Source of the DNA: Mesonia aquimarina
Lineage (GTDB): Bacteria > Bacteroidota > Bacteroidia > Flavobacteriales > Flavobacteriaceae
Direction: 5' to 3'
DNA length: 64,000 nt
NCBI RefSeq assembly: GCF_003667275.1
Contig: NZ_RCNV01000007.1
Span: forward strand, 112,796-176,795
Both the position numbers and the translations under genes were made by a program. Below are positions 34,443-42,212 of the stretch, in pieces (the stretch's first letter is position 1; the number at the start of each line of letters is the position of its first letter). Under the pieces are notes generated by a model. It saw only the letters and a program-made list of their open reading frames with translations, was not told where the DNA came from and searched no databases.

Positions 34443-36539
34443 ATGAGAAAGTATTTACTTTCAACTTTACTTGTTCTAGGAGCAGTAATTGGTCTGTATG
34501 GTCAAGAAAATAATAAGCAATTAGAGGTTGAGGCAGAACTAGGAAATCCATCAAGTATAATAAATGATGGATTTATTGATTTAAACGTAACTGGCGGAGT
34601 GCCTCCTTATACTTACAAATGGACTAATCAAAAAACTTCTTTAAAATCTAACAAAGCAATTGGACTTGTTGAAGGTATCGATTATGATGTTGTTATTACA
34701 GATGCTGAACAAAACACGATAACTAAATCTTACCGTGTAAAAGCAGAATCAATCACTGAAAATTTTAATGGTTTCTTTACACCGGTTGTTGGAAATATGG
34801 CCGCTATTTTATTTTGGGATCCATTTGCAGCAATTGGTCTTTACGATCCTGTTGTTTATGCTGAAGAAAAGCAAGTGCCAATTCCTGAATGGACCGCACA
34901 AACAGAAAGTGTTTCTACATTAAAAACATGGTTAAAACCTGAAGGGGCAAAAGTAAAAAAGGGCGACAGAATTGCTGTTGTTTCTAAAGATAATGGAGAA
35001 GAAGTTGAAGTTTTAGCCCTAGCTGGAGGAGAATTAAAGCATTTGGTAAAAGAAGGAAACGAAATTTTTGATCCAAATAATACGGAGGATGTTATTCAGC
35101 AAGGAGCACACTACTTGGCTCAAATTAAATATGAAACCCCGGTACCGTTAACACATCCTAACGGAGATATTAAAAAGAATGCAATTCCATTTATTGTAGT
35201 ATGGTTAATTTTAGGAGCTGCTTTTTTCACTATAAGAATGGGCTTTATTAACCTTCGCGGATTTAGACACTCTCTAGATTTAGCAAAAGGGAAATATGAC
35301 GATCCTAATGCACCTGGTAAAATTACTCACTTTCAAGCATTATCTACTGCTGTTTCAGCAACCGTAGGCTTGGGTAATATTGCAGGAGTTGCAGTAGCTG
35401 TTTCTTTAGGTGGAGCAGGTGCAACGTTTTGGATGATTGTTGCCGGTTTATTAGGAATGTCATCAAAATTTGTAGAATGTACTTTAGGAGTTAAATATCG
35501 TTTTATAGACGCTGAAGGAAGAATTTTTGGTGGACCAATGAATTATTTACGCTATGGTTTAGAGAAGCGTAATATGAAAGGTTTAGGTAAGTTTTTAGCT
35601 GGATTTTTTGCTATTCTGGGTGTAGGTGCATCTTTTGGAGGAGGAAATATGTTCCAAGCAAATCAATCTTTTGAGATCTTATCGGGTCAATTTCCTATGT
35701 TAGACGGAAATGGCTTTTTATTCGGTTGTGTTGTAGCAATATTGGTAGGTGTTGTAATTATTGGCGGTATTGATAGTATTGCAAAAGTTACCGGAAAAGT
35801 AGTTCCGTTTATGGCAATCGTTTATGTAATAGGTTCATTAACAGTAATTGGTTTTAATATAGAAAATATAGGTCCTGCTTTTTCTGCGATCATTGACGGA
35901 GCTTTTTCTCCAAATGCATTAAAAGGAGGTATTTTAGGTGTTTTAGTTGTTGGTTTTCAAAGAGCAGCTTTCTCTAATGAAGCAGGAGTTGGTTCTGCCG
36001 CTATAGCGCACAGTGCAGCAAAAACAAATCACCCGCCATCTGAAGGTTTTGTGGCTTTGTTAGAGCCTTTTATTGATACCGTGGTGGTTTGTACACTTAC
36101 CGCATTAGTATTAATTTTTACCGGAATGCACGAAGTTGACGGTATTGGAGGTGTTGAATTAACTTCTCAAGCATTTGCAAGTGTAATTTCTTGGTTCCCT
36201 TATGTGTTAGCGGCGGCAGTATTTTTGTTTGCTTTTTCAACAATGATTTCTTGGTCTTATTATGGAATGAGAGCTTGGACATATCTTTTCGGAAAGAGTA
36301 AAAAATCTGAAGTGATCTATAAAGTAATCTTCTGCATCTTTGTAGTTGTAGGGGCTTCCATTAGTCTTGGTGCCGTATTAGATTTTTCAGATATGATGAT
36401 TCTTGCAATGTCATTCCCTAATATTATTGGACTTTACATTATGTCTGGTGAAGTGAAAAAAGACCTTAATGAGTATTTCAAGAAATTAAAAGAAGGGAAA
36501 TTATTTAAAAAAGATAATCCTATAAAAGAAGCTTCCTAA
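34443..36539 (+). CDS. Alanine/glycine:cation symporter with extracytoplasmic domains, copy 2
   Basis: A 698-residue paralogue of the gene at 29856, similar from end to end. The layout is a signal peptide (MRKYLLSTLLVLGAVIGLYGQ), an SprB-like domain (about 24-105), the conserved LFWDPFAAIGLYDPVVY, a lipoyl-like domain at about 155-230 (GAKVKKGDRIAVV, AGGELKHLVKEGNEI) without a modifiable lysine in the MKM position, and the AGCS core from about residue 245 (IPFIVVWLILGAAFFTIRMGF, ATVGLGNIAGVAVAVSLGG, GVGSAAIAHSAAKT). A 15-bp perfect inverted repeat that probably terminates this transcript lies inside the next gene. Confidence 0.88.
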   Translation: MRKYLLSTLLVLGAVIGLYGQENNKQLEVEAELGNPSSIINDGFIDLNVTGGVPPYTYKWTNQKTSLKSNKAIGLVEGIDYDVVITDAEQNTITKSYRVKAESITENFNGFFTPVVGNMAAILFWDPFAAIGLYDPVVYAEEKQVPIPEWTAQTESVSTLKTWLKPEGAKVKKGDRIAVVSKDNGEEVEVLALAGGELKHLVKEGNEIFDPNNTEDVIQQGAHYLAQIKYETPVPLTHPNGDIKKNAIPFIVVWLILGAAFFTIRMGFINLRGFRHSLDLAKGKYDDPNAPGKITHFQALSTAVSATVGLGNIAGVAVAVSLGGAGATFWMIVAGLLGMSSKFVECTLGVKYRFIDAEGRIFGGPMNYLRYGLEKRNMKGLGKFLAGFFAILGVGASFGGGNMFQANQSFEILSGQFPMLDGNGFLFGCVVAILVGVVIIGGIDSIAKVTGKVVPFMAIVYVIGSLTVIGFNIENIGPAFSAIIDGAFSPNALKGGILGVLVVGFQRAAFSNEAGVGSAAIAHSAAKTNHPPSEGFVALLEPFIDTVVVCTLTALVLIFTGMHEVDGIGGVELTSQAFASVISWFPYVLAAAVFLFAFSTMISWSYYGMRAWTYLFGKSKKSEVIYKVIFCIFVVVGASISLGAVLDFSDMMILAMSFPNIIGLYIMSGEVKKDLNEYFKKLKEGKLFKKDNPIKEAS

Positions 36540-36550
36540 AAATAAACTTT

Positions 36551-37426
36551 ATGAATTATAAAAAATCCCATTTCGTTTACAACAGAAGTCAACGAAATGG
36601 GATTTTTCTTTTAATAATAATTATAGTTGCTCTTTTAGGAGGCATGTTTTATGTAAATAATTCAAGTGAGAATTTTACAGAAATAAATAAAACCGAAGAA
36701 GAAAAATTTTATCAAAAATATATTGATTCGCTGAAAAAAATAAAGGATAAAAAATCTTCAACTTTTAAAATTTATCCATTTAATCCAAATTTTATAACCG
36801 ATTATAAAGGTTATACTTTAGGAATGACGCCAGAACAAATTGATAGATTGCATCAGTTTAGATCTAACGAAAAATGGATTAATTCAAAGGCAGACTTTCA
36901 GCGAGTAACAAAAGTTTCAGATTCATTATTAAAAGAAATCTCTCCTTACTTTAAATTTCCAGATTGGGTTGTAGAGCAAAGAAAAAGCAAACAAAAATCA
37001 TTATCAACTAAGCTTTCTTTTGCTCAGAAGAAGGACTTAAATGTTGCTACAGCTAAAGATTTGGAAGCAATTAATGGGATTGGAGAAACCTTTGCGTTAA
37101 GAATTATAAGGTATAGAAATAAATTAGGAGGTTTTGTAGATAATATTCAACTAAAAGATGTTTATGGAATTCCTTTTGAAACTGAAGAAAAATTATTAAA
37201 TAAGTTTACGGTAAAAACACCAAAAGCAATAAAAAGAAAAAATATAAATACAGCTTCAATAATAGATCTTTCGGAAATTGTTTATTTTAATTATGAGTTG
37301 GCAAGAGAAATTATTAATTATAGACTTTTAAACGAAGGAATTGATACTTTTGAGGAATTAGCAAAAATAGATGACTTTCCTAGCCATAAAATAGAAAGAA
37401 TAAAATTATATTTGCGGATAGACTAA
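36551..37426 (+). CDS. Helix-hairpin-helix (ComEA-like) protein
   Basis: A 291-residue protein with an N-terminal membrane anchor (about 18-36, IFLLIIIIVALLGGMFYV) and at least two ComEA-type helix-hairpin-helix modules: LNVATAKDLEAINGIGETFALRIIRYRNKLGGF (about 160-195) and the more divergent INTASIIDLSEIVYFNYELAREIINYRLL at the C-terminus. HhH modules bind DNA non-specifically; in ComEA they serve DNA uptake. The N-terminal motif SHFVYNRSQRNGIF supports the ATG at 36551, even though the DNA there is also a terminator-like inverted repeat. Confidence 0.85.
   Translation: MNYKKSHFVYNRSQRNGIFLLIIIIVALLGGMFYVNNSSENFTEINKTEEEKFYQKYIDSLKKIKDKKSSTFKIYPFNPNFITDYKGYTLGMTPEQIDRLHQFRSNEKWINSKADFQRVTKVSDSLLKEISPYFKFPDWVVEQRKSKQKSLSTKLSFAQKKDLNVATAKDLEAINGIGETFALRIIRYRNKLGGFVDNIQLKDVYGIPFETEEKLLNKFTVKTPKAIKRKNINTASIIDLSEIVYFNYELAREIINYRLLNEGIDTFEELAKIDDFPSHKIERIKLYLRID
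36561..36612 (+). terminator. Terminator-like inverted repeat inside a coding region
   Basis: A perfect 15-base stem, AAAAATCCCATTTCG (36561-36575) with CGAAATGGGATTTTT (36593-36607), has a 17-base loop and runs into CTTTT. It begins 21 bases after the symporter stop and lies within codons 4-19 of the HhH gene. Confidence 0.75.
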
Positions 37427-37475
37427 AAATTGAGCAATTTTCAGTTTTTAAAAATAATAGCTTAATACAAAATAA

Positions 37476-38645
37476 ATGAACAGCATGTATTTTACAGAAG
37501 AGCACGAGCTTTTTAGAAAAAGCCTTCAGGAATTTCTTCAGAAAGAAGTCGTTCCACATATAGAAGAATGGGAGAAGACAGGAACAATAGAACGTTTTAT
37601 TTGGGAAAAATTTGGAGAAATGGGCTATTTTGGCCTTAACTCTCCAGAAGAATATGGAGGTTTAGATCTTGATATTTTTTATACAATAATATTTCTAGAA
37701 GAATTACAGAAAATAAATTCTGGTGGATTTGCAGCAGCCATGTGGGCGCACGCTTATTTAGCAATGACACACATCAATAAAGAAGGAGATCATAGAATTA
37801 AAGAAGAATATTTGACTCCAAGTATCGCTGGTGAAAAAATAGGCTGTCTTTGTATTACAGAACCATTTGGTGGTTCTGATGTAGCAGGAATGAAAACTAC
37901 TGCCGTTAAAAAAGGCGATAAATATATTATTAATGGCTCTAAAACTTTTATAACTAATGGAGTTTATGCAGATTACTTGGTAGTAGCTGCTAAAACAAAT
38001 CCTGAATTAGGAAATAAAGGGATGAGTATTTTTGTATTAGATCGTGATATGAAAGGAATTTCGGCAACTAAATTAAATAAATTGGGTTGGCGAGCTTCAG
38101 ATACAGCAGAATTAGCTTTTACTGATGTAGAAGTTCCTGCTGAAAATTTAATGGGTGAAGAAGGAAAAGGTTTCCCATACATAATGCAGCATTTTGCGTT
38201 AGAGCGATTAATTATGGGAGTAAATGCACACGCTAGAGCAGAACATGCTTTAGATTATGCACTTTCTTATATGGCAGATCGTACAGCATTTGGAAAATCA
38301 ATAGATAAATTCCAGGCATTACGTCATAAAGTAGCAGATATAGCTAGCGAAGTAGAAATGTGTAAAGAATTTAATTATTCTATTGCAAAGCGTTTAAATG
38401 AAGGAGAATACGTAGTGAAGGAAGCGAGTATGTCTAAATTGATGTCAACTAAAATTGCTGATCAAGCTATTTACGATTGTTTACAATTTTTAGGCGGTTA
38501 CGGTTATATGGAAGATTATCCCTTAGCACGTATGCTTCGTGATAGCCGTTTAGGACCAATTGGAGGAGGAACCTCTGAAATTTTAAGAGAAATTATCGCT
38601 AAAATGATAATCGACAAGAAGGAATATAAACCAGCAGCAAAGTAA
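37476..38645 (+). CDS. Acyl-CoA dehydrogenase
   Basis: A 389-residue FAD enzyme that oxidises acyl-CoA to 2-enoyl-CoA. Blocks include CLCITEPFGGSDVAGMKTTA (about 126-145), NGSKTFITNG, DRTAFGKSIDKFQALRH and the C-terminal FLGGYGYMEDYPLARMLRDS with GGGTSEILREIIAKMI. The position that carries the catalytic Glu in short/medium-chain enzymes (YEGT) is Gly here (GGGT), as in the long-chain and isovaleryl types, so the base is probably the Glu in RAEHAL of helix G. The start at 37476 is ATG; a second ATG three codons in (MYFTEEHELF) is possible. Followed by a strong terminator. Confidence 0.92.
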   Translation: MNSMYFTEEHELFRKSLQEFLQKEVVPHIEEWEKTGTIERFIWEKFGEMGYFGLNSPEEYGGLDLDIFYTIIFLEELQKINSGGFAAAMWAHAYLAMTHINKEGDHRIKEEYLTPSIAGEKIGCLCITEPFGGSDVAGMKTTAVKKGDKYIINGSKTFITNGVYADYLVVAAKTNPELGNKGMSIFVLDRDMKGISATKLNKLGWRASDTAELAFTDVEVPAENLMGEEGKGFPYIMQHFALERLIMGVNAHARAEHALDYALSYMADRTAFGKSIDKFQALRHKVADIASEVEMCKEFNYSIAKRLNEGEYVVKEASMSKLMSTKIADQAIYDCLQFLGGYGYMEDYPLARMLRDSRLGPIGGGTSEILREIIAKMIIDKKEYKPAAK

Positions 38646-38666
38646 TTTTTTTAAAGCTAATAATTT

Positions 38667-38708
38667 AAAAGACTCGTTTTTATAATATATTGAAAACGAG
38701 TCTTTTTT
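38667..38708 (+). terminator. Intrinsic terminator after acyl-CoA dehydrogenase
   Basis: A 14-base stem, AAAAGACTCGTTTT with AAAACGAGTCTTTT, closes a 12-base loop and is followed by T residues. Confidence 0.92.
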
Positions 38709-38735
38709 GTAAGCTAAAAAAAATGAATTGATTTG

Positions 38736-38765
38736 TTGCAAATTTCAAAATTAGAATTAATTTTG
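38736..38765 (+). promoter_or_regulatory. rpsU promoter
   Basis: TTG at 38736-38738 and TAATTTTG at 38758-38765 are separated by exactly 19 bases, an ideal Bacteroidota primary-sigma promoter. Confidence 0.75.
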
Positions 38766-38784
38766 CCGCCTGCAATTGCAAAAG

Positions 38785-38796
38785 AAAGGAGGTGAT
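38785..38796 (+). promoter_or_regulatory. Perfect Shine-Dalgarno sequence of rpsU
   Basis: AAAGGAGGTGAT is a 12-base complement to the 3' end of 16S rRNA; GGAGG ends 10 bases before the ATG at 38803. It is exceptional here, because the other starts in this window are preceded by A-rich sequence without such a site, and it decides the rpsU start over an upstream in-frame ATG at 38776. Confidence 0.9.
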
Positions 38797-38802
38797 GAAA
38801 AC

Positions 38803-38997
38803 ATGTTAATCATACCAGTAAAAGACGGAGAAAATATAGAAAGAGCATTAAAGCGTTTTAAGCGAAAGTTTGATCGCACAAAAACTATGCGTCATCTACG
38901 TGATCGTCAAACATTTACGAAGCCTTCTGTAGCAAAAAGAGCACAAGTTCAAAAAGCACAGTACATACAGCGTTTAAGAGATCAGGATAATATTTAA
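38803..38997 (+). CDS. rpsU: 30S ribosomal protein bS21
   Basis: A 64-residue basic protein (MLIIPVKDGENIERALKRFKRKF, then KTMRHLRDRQTFTKPSVAKRAQV) matching bS21. In Bacteroidota ribosomes bS21, with bS6 and bS18, sequesters the 16S anti-Shine-Dalgarno, which is why most mRNAs lack that signal. The rpsU mRNA itself keeps a perfect one, a known feature in Flavobacteriia that fits autoregulation: ribosomes lacking bS21 would expose the anti-SD and translate rpsU best. The gene heads a conserved rpsU-xerC-hpf order. Confidence 0.96.
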   Translation: MLIIPVKDGENIERALKRFKRKFDRTKTMRHLRDRQTFTKPSVAKRAQVQKAQYIQRLRDQDNI

Positions 38998-39018
38998 AAA
39001 TGCTATTGTAGAATTTAT

Positions 39019-39069
39019 AAAACTGTTGATCGATAAAGTTTAGTAACTTTGTTAGTCAACAGTTTTTTT
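39019..39069 (+). promoter_or_regulatory. Nested hairpin and -7 box in front of xerC
   Basis: AAACTGTTGA (39020-39029) pairs with TCAACAGTTT (39056-39065) and is followed by TTTTT up to the ATG; inside it AAAGTT pairs with AACTTT. The inner region contains TAACTTTG (39044-39051), a -7 match. It may end rpsU transcripts and also hold an xerC promoter. Confidence 0.55.
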
Positions 39070-39957
39070 ATGGATTTTTCTCAATACACAGATTACCTTC
39101 GGTTAGAAAAAAAATATTCAGAACATACGCTCATAGCTTATGAGAAAGATCTAAAACTCTTTTCAGATTTTGTTGAAGAAGAATTTCAACTAAAAACACT
39201 AACAGCAGTTAGTTATAGCATAATTCGTAGTTGGATTATCGCTTTAGCTGAACAAAATATAGCAAACCGAAGCATTAATAGAAAAATAGCTTCGCTAAAA
39301 AGTTATTATAAGTTTTTATTGAAAACACATCAAATAAAACAATCTCCTTTAGCAACACATAAAGCTTTAAAAACAGAAAAAAAAGTGCAAGTACCTTTTT
39401 CAGTTAAAGAGCTAGAGGAAGGCTTAGCGCTTTTTACGGGCAATAATTTTGTTGATCTCCGTAATAAACTAATAATTGAGTTACTTTATACCACAGGAAT
39501 GCGGCGAGCAGAATTAATAAATATAAAAATACAAAACATCTCCTTCGCAACACAAACCATCAAAATTTTAGGAAAACGAAATAAAGAGCGTATCCTTCCA
39601 TTGCTAAATTCGGTAATAAAAACTATAGAGGCTTATTTAGAAAAAAGAGATTTACTCAATAAAATTGAAGATGAAACGTTATTATTAGTAACAGAAAAGG
39701 GTGATAAAATTTATGAAACACTTGTTTACCGAATTATAAATAATTATTTTAGTAGGGTATCAACAAAAACAAAAAGAAGCCCACATATAATTCGGCATAG
39801 TTTTGCTACGCATTTGTTGAACGAAGGCGCTAATTTAAATGATGTAAAAGAACTTTTGGGGCATGCAACTTTAGCCTCAACACAAGTTTATACACACAAT
39901 AGCATGGCGGCATTAAGTAAGGTATATAAAAAATCACACCCTAGAAATAAGAAATAA
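39070..39957 (+). CDS. xerC: Tyrosine recombinase XerC
   Basis: A 295-residue tyrosine recombinase. The N-terminal SAM-like domain is YTDYLRLEKKYSEHTLIAYEKDLKLF. The catalytic residues are Arg in TTGMRRAELINI, Lys in LGKRNKERILPL, His-x-x-Arg in HIIRHSFATHLL, His in LLGHATLASTQVY and the nucleophile Tyr in VYTH. Length and its place between rpsU and hpf, an arrangement common in Flavobacteriia, fit the housekeeping dimer-resolution enzyme and not a mobile-element integrase. The ATG at 39070 was chosen over a TTG at 39049. Confidence 0.92.
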   Translation: MDFSQYTDYLRLEKKYSEHTLIAYEKDLKLFSDFVEEEFQLKTLTAVSYSIIRSWIIALAEQNIANRSINRKIASLKSYYKFLLKTHQIKQSPLATHKALKTEKKVQVPFSVKELEEGLALFTGNNFVDLRNKLIIELLYTTGMRRAELINIKIQNISFATQTIKILGKRNKERILPLLNSVIKTIEAYLEKRDLLNKIEDETLLLVTEKGDKIYETLVYRIINNYFSRVSTKTKRSPHIIRHSFATHLLNEGANLNDVKELLGHATLASTQVYTHNSMAALSKVYKKSHPRNKK

Positions 39958-39992
39958 ACCAAAACCCGAATATTAACCAAATACTAAAACAC

Positions 39993-40295
39993 ATGAAAGT
40001 AAATGTTCAATCCGTAAATTTTAATGCAGATCAAAAACTGATTAACTTTATAGAAAATAAACTAGGCAAACTGGAAAATTACTTTGACAAAATTATTTAT
40101 GCTGATGTTTACTTAAAATTGGAAAATACGACCGAACCAAAAAATAAAATAACAGAAATTTTATTAAGTGTTCCAGGAGATGAAATGGTCGTAAAAAAAA
40201 ACCATAAAAAATTTGAAGAAGGTGTAGATGAGGGAGTTAATACTTTAAAAAGACAGTTAAAGAAACGAAAAGAAAAGATAAGAGCTTATGCTTAA
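39993..40295 (+). CDS. hpf: Ribosome hibernation-promoting factor, short type
   Basis: A 100-residue protein of the HPF/YfiA family (MKVNVQSVNFNADQKLINFIENKLGKL at the start, basic C-terminus RQLKKRKEKIRAYA). The short form binds the 30S A/P-site region and inactivates or protects ribosomes in stationary phase. There is no C-terminal dimerisation domain as in long HPF. It follows xerC by 35 bases and precedes the stable-RNA promoter. Confidence 0.92.
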   Translation: MKVNVQSVNFNADQKLINFIENKLGKLENYFDKIIYADVYLKLENTTEPKNKITEILLSVPGDEMVVKKNHKKFEEGVDEGVNTLKRQLKKRKEKIRAYA

Positions 40296-40388
40296 AAAAA
40301 CTTTTTTTAAAAAAAGTTGAAAAAGTTTTTGCAGAAAACATAAACAGTCTTATATTTGCAGTCCGTTAGCGATAACGGGCTTTTTTTT
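40294..40388 (+). promoter_or_regulatory. Stable-RNA promoter with UP-like A/T tract and leader hairpin
   Basis: An A7-C-T7-A7 tract (40294 onward) precedes TTG at 40329-40331; TATATTTG at 40351-40358 follows after 19 bases. Directly after it, AGTCCGTT (40360-40367) pairs with AACGGGCT (40374-40381), followed by eight T residues. It drives the tRNA-Thr cluster. Confidence 0.75.
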
Positions 40389-40410
40389 AGTGAAAAGTTG
40401 AACTAAAAAA

Positions 40411-40484
40411 GCCGATGTAGCTCAGCTGGCTAGAGCAGCTGATTTGTAATCAGCAGGTCGTGGGTTCGAGTCCCTCCATCGGCT
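40411..40484 (+). tRNA. tRNA-Thr (anticodon TGT)
   Basis: Cloverleaf with acceptor stem GCCGATG/CATCGGC, the D-arm TAGCTCAGCTGG, anticodon loop TTTGTAA and TTCGAGT in the T arm. First gene of a Thr-Tyr-Gly-Thr-tuf cluster. The 3' CCA is not encoded. Confidence 0.96.
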
Positions 40485-40528
40485 CTGTTCTATGAAATTT
40501 TGATTTGATTGCTTCGGTAATCAAGTTT

Positions 40529-40611
40529 GGGGAGATACTCAAGCGGCCAACGAGGGCAGACTGTAAATCTGCTGTCTTTCGACTTCGCAGGTTCGAATCC
40601 TGCTCTCCCCA
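40529..40611 (+). tRNA. tRNA-Tyr (anticodon GTA)
   Basis: Acceptor stem GGGGAGA/TCTCCCC, anticodon loop CTGTAAA and a long variable arm (GTCTTTCGAC region), as expected for bacterial tRNA-Tyr; length 83. Confidence 0.96.
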
Positions 40612-40657
40612 CTAATGTTGCTTTTTTAATGTAAATTTAAAGAGCGTAAATAATAAT

Positions 40658-40730
40658 GCGGGAGTAGCTCAGTTGGTAGAGCGTCAGCCTTCCAAGCTGA
40701 ATGTCGCCGGTTCGAACCCGGTCTCCCGCT
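40658..40730 (+). tRNA. tRNA-Gly (anticodon TCC)
   Basis: Acceptor stem GCGGGAG/CTCCCGC, anticodon loop CTTCCAA and T arm GGTTCGAACCC. Confidence 0.96.
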
Positions 40731-40765
40731 CTTTAAAAATTCTCGAGGAGAATTAACGGTTTTAC

Positions 40766-40837
40766 GCCGACGTAGCTCAGGGGTAGAGCGTTTCCTTGGT
40801 AAGGAAGAGGTCACGAGTTCAATTCTCGTCGTTGGCT
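40766..40837 (+). tRNA. tRNA-Thr (anticodon GGT)
   Basis: Acceptor stem GCCGACG/CGTTGGC with one G-T pair, anticodon loop TTGGTAA and T arm GAGTTCAATTCTC. Together with the TGT isoacceptor it flanks the Tyr and Gly genes. Confidence 0.95.
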
Positions 40838-40869
40838 CTAGATGGGTGATTTCGTTAGGGGTATTTTTT

Positions 40870-40901
40870 AAAACCTAGCTCTCTTGAGCTTTAGGTTTTT
40901 T
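40870..40901 (+). terminator. Terminator-like hairpin between tRNA cluster and tuf
   Basis: AAACCTA-GCTC pairs with GAGC-(TT)-TAGGTTT around a TCTT loop, with a T-run. No TAnnTTTG box is visible between it and tuf, so it may be a partial terminator or a tRNA 3'-processing element in a joint tRNA-tuf transcript. Confidence 0.65.
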
Positions 40902-40955
40902 GTATTGAATAAAATTGAACACTAATATATAACTAAGATTAAATAAGTATTAATT

Positions 40956-42143
40956 ATGGCAAAGGAAACTTATGATCGTTCCAAACCGCACTTGAATATT
41001 GGTACGATTGGACACGTAGATCACGGAAAAACGACTTTAACTGCAGCGATTACGAAAGTGATGGCTGATGCTGGATATTCTGAAGCTAGTGCATTTGATC
41101 AAATTGATAATGCTCCTGAAGAAAAAGAAAGAGGTATTACTATTAACTCTTCACACGTAGAGTATCAAACTGCAAATCGTCACTATGCGCACGTTGACTG
41201 TCCAGGTCACGCCGATTATGTGAAGAACATGGTAACTGGTGCTGCTCAGATGGACGGTGCTATTCTTGTTGTTGCTGCAACAGATGGTCCAATGCCGCAA
41301 ACTCGTGAGCACATCTTATTAGGTCGTCAGGTAGGTATTCCTAGAATTGTTACTTTCTTGAATAAAGTTGATTTAGTAGATGATGAGGAATTATTAGAGC
41401 TTGTTGAGATGGAAGTAAGAGATTTGCTTTCTTTCTATGAGTATGATGGAGATAATGCTCCTGTGATTTCTGGATCTGCTTTAGGTGCTTTAGAAGGTGA
41501 GGAGAAATGGGCTAAGACTGTTTTAGATCTTATGGAAGCTGTAGATGAGTGGATTGAATTGCCTCAACGTGATGTTGATAAGGATTTCTTGATGCCAATT
41601 GAAGATGTATTCTCTATTACTGGTCGTGGTACTGTTGCAACTGGTCGTATTGAAACAGGTGTGGCTAACACTGGAGATCCTGTGGAAATTATCGGAATGG
41701 GAGCTGAAAAATTAACTTCTACTATTACTGGAGTTGAGATGTTCCGTAAGATTCTTGATAGAGGAGAGGCTGGAGATAATGTAGGTATTTTGTTAAGAGG
41801 TATTGAAAAGGCTCAAATTTCAAGAGGTATGGTGATCTGTAAGCCAGGTTCTGTAACTCCTCACGCTAAATTTAAAGCAGAGGTTTATATCTTGAAAAAA
41901 GAAGAAGGTGGACGTCATACTCCATTCCATAACAATTACCGTCCTCAGTTCTACGTTCGTACAACTGATGTTACAGGAACAATTAACCTTCCTGATGGAG
42001 TTGAGATGGTAATGCCTGGAGATAACTTGACAATTACTGTGGAGCTTATCCAGACAATTGCAATGAATGTAGGTCTTCGTTTTGCTATCCGTGAAGGAGG
42101 TAGAACAGTAGGAGCTGGTCAGGTAACTGAAATTTTAGACTAA
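40956..42143 (+). CDS. tuf: Elongation factor Tu
   Basis: A 395-residue GTPase that delivers aminoacyl-tRNA to the ribosome. Motifs are [13 protein letters not shown] (G1), RGITI (G2), [12 protein letters not shown] (G3), NKVD (G4) and SGSAL (G5), then beta-barrel domains II and III ending in [15 protein letters not shown]. It lies inside a tRNA-flanked cluster, as tufB does in proteobacteria. The coding sequence is visibly more GC-balanced and codon-optimised than its surroundings, as expected for a top-expressed gene. Confidence 0.98.
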   Translation: MAKETYDRSKPHLNIGTIGHVDHGKTTLTAAITKVMADAGYSEASAFDQIDNAPEEKERGITINSSHVEYQTANRHYAHVDCPGHADYVKNMVTGAAQMDGAILVVAATDGPMPQTREHILLGRQVGIPRIVTFLNKVDLVDDEELLELVEMEVRDLLSFYEYDGDNAPVISGSALGALEGEEKWAKTVLDLMEAVDEWIELPQRDVDKDFLMPIEDVFSITGRGTVATGRIETGVANTGDPVEIIGMGAEKLTSTITGVEMFRKILDRGEAGDNVGILLRGIEKAQISRGMVICKPGSVTPHAKFKAEVYILKKEEGGRHTPFHNNYRPQFYVRTTDVTGTINLPDGVEMVMPGDNLTITVELIQTIAMNVGLRFAIREGGRTVGAGQVTEILD

Positions 42144-42170
42144 ATAAGTTAGTCAATTAGATATATCTAA

Positions 42171-42204
42171 GTTAAGGTGTTCCGTGAAAGCGGAATACCT
42201 TGAC
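42171..42204 (+). other. Stable hairpin between tuf and tRNA-Trp
   Basis: A 14-base stem with wobble pairs, GTTAAGGTGTTCCG (42171-42184) with CGGAATACCTTGAC (42191-42204), has a 6-base loop and no clear T-run. It sits 9 bases before tRNA-Trp and is likely an RNA-processing signal or a weak terminator. Confidence 0.65.
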
Positions 42205-42212
42205 TTGTATTT

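Noticed and set aside
39070..39957. Phage or integron integrase
   Set aside because: Context between rpsU and hpf, normal length and absence of att-like repeats or cargo support housekeeping XerC.
40626..40814. Open frame on the minus strand across the tRNA-Gly and tRNA-Thr genes
   Set aside because: It is antisense to two clear tRNA genes and has no promoter or conserved protein features.
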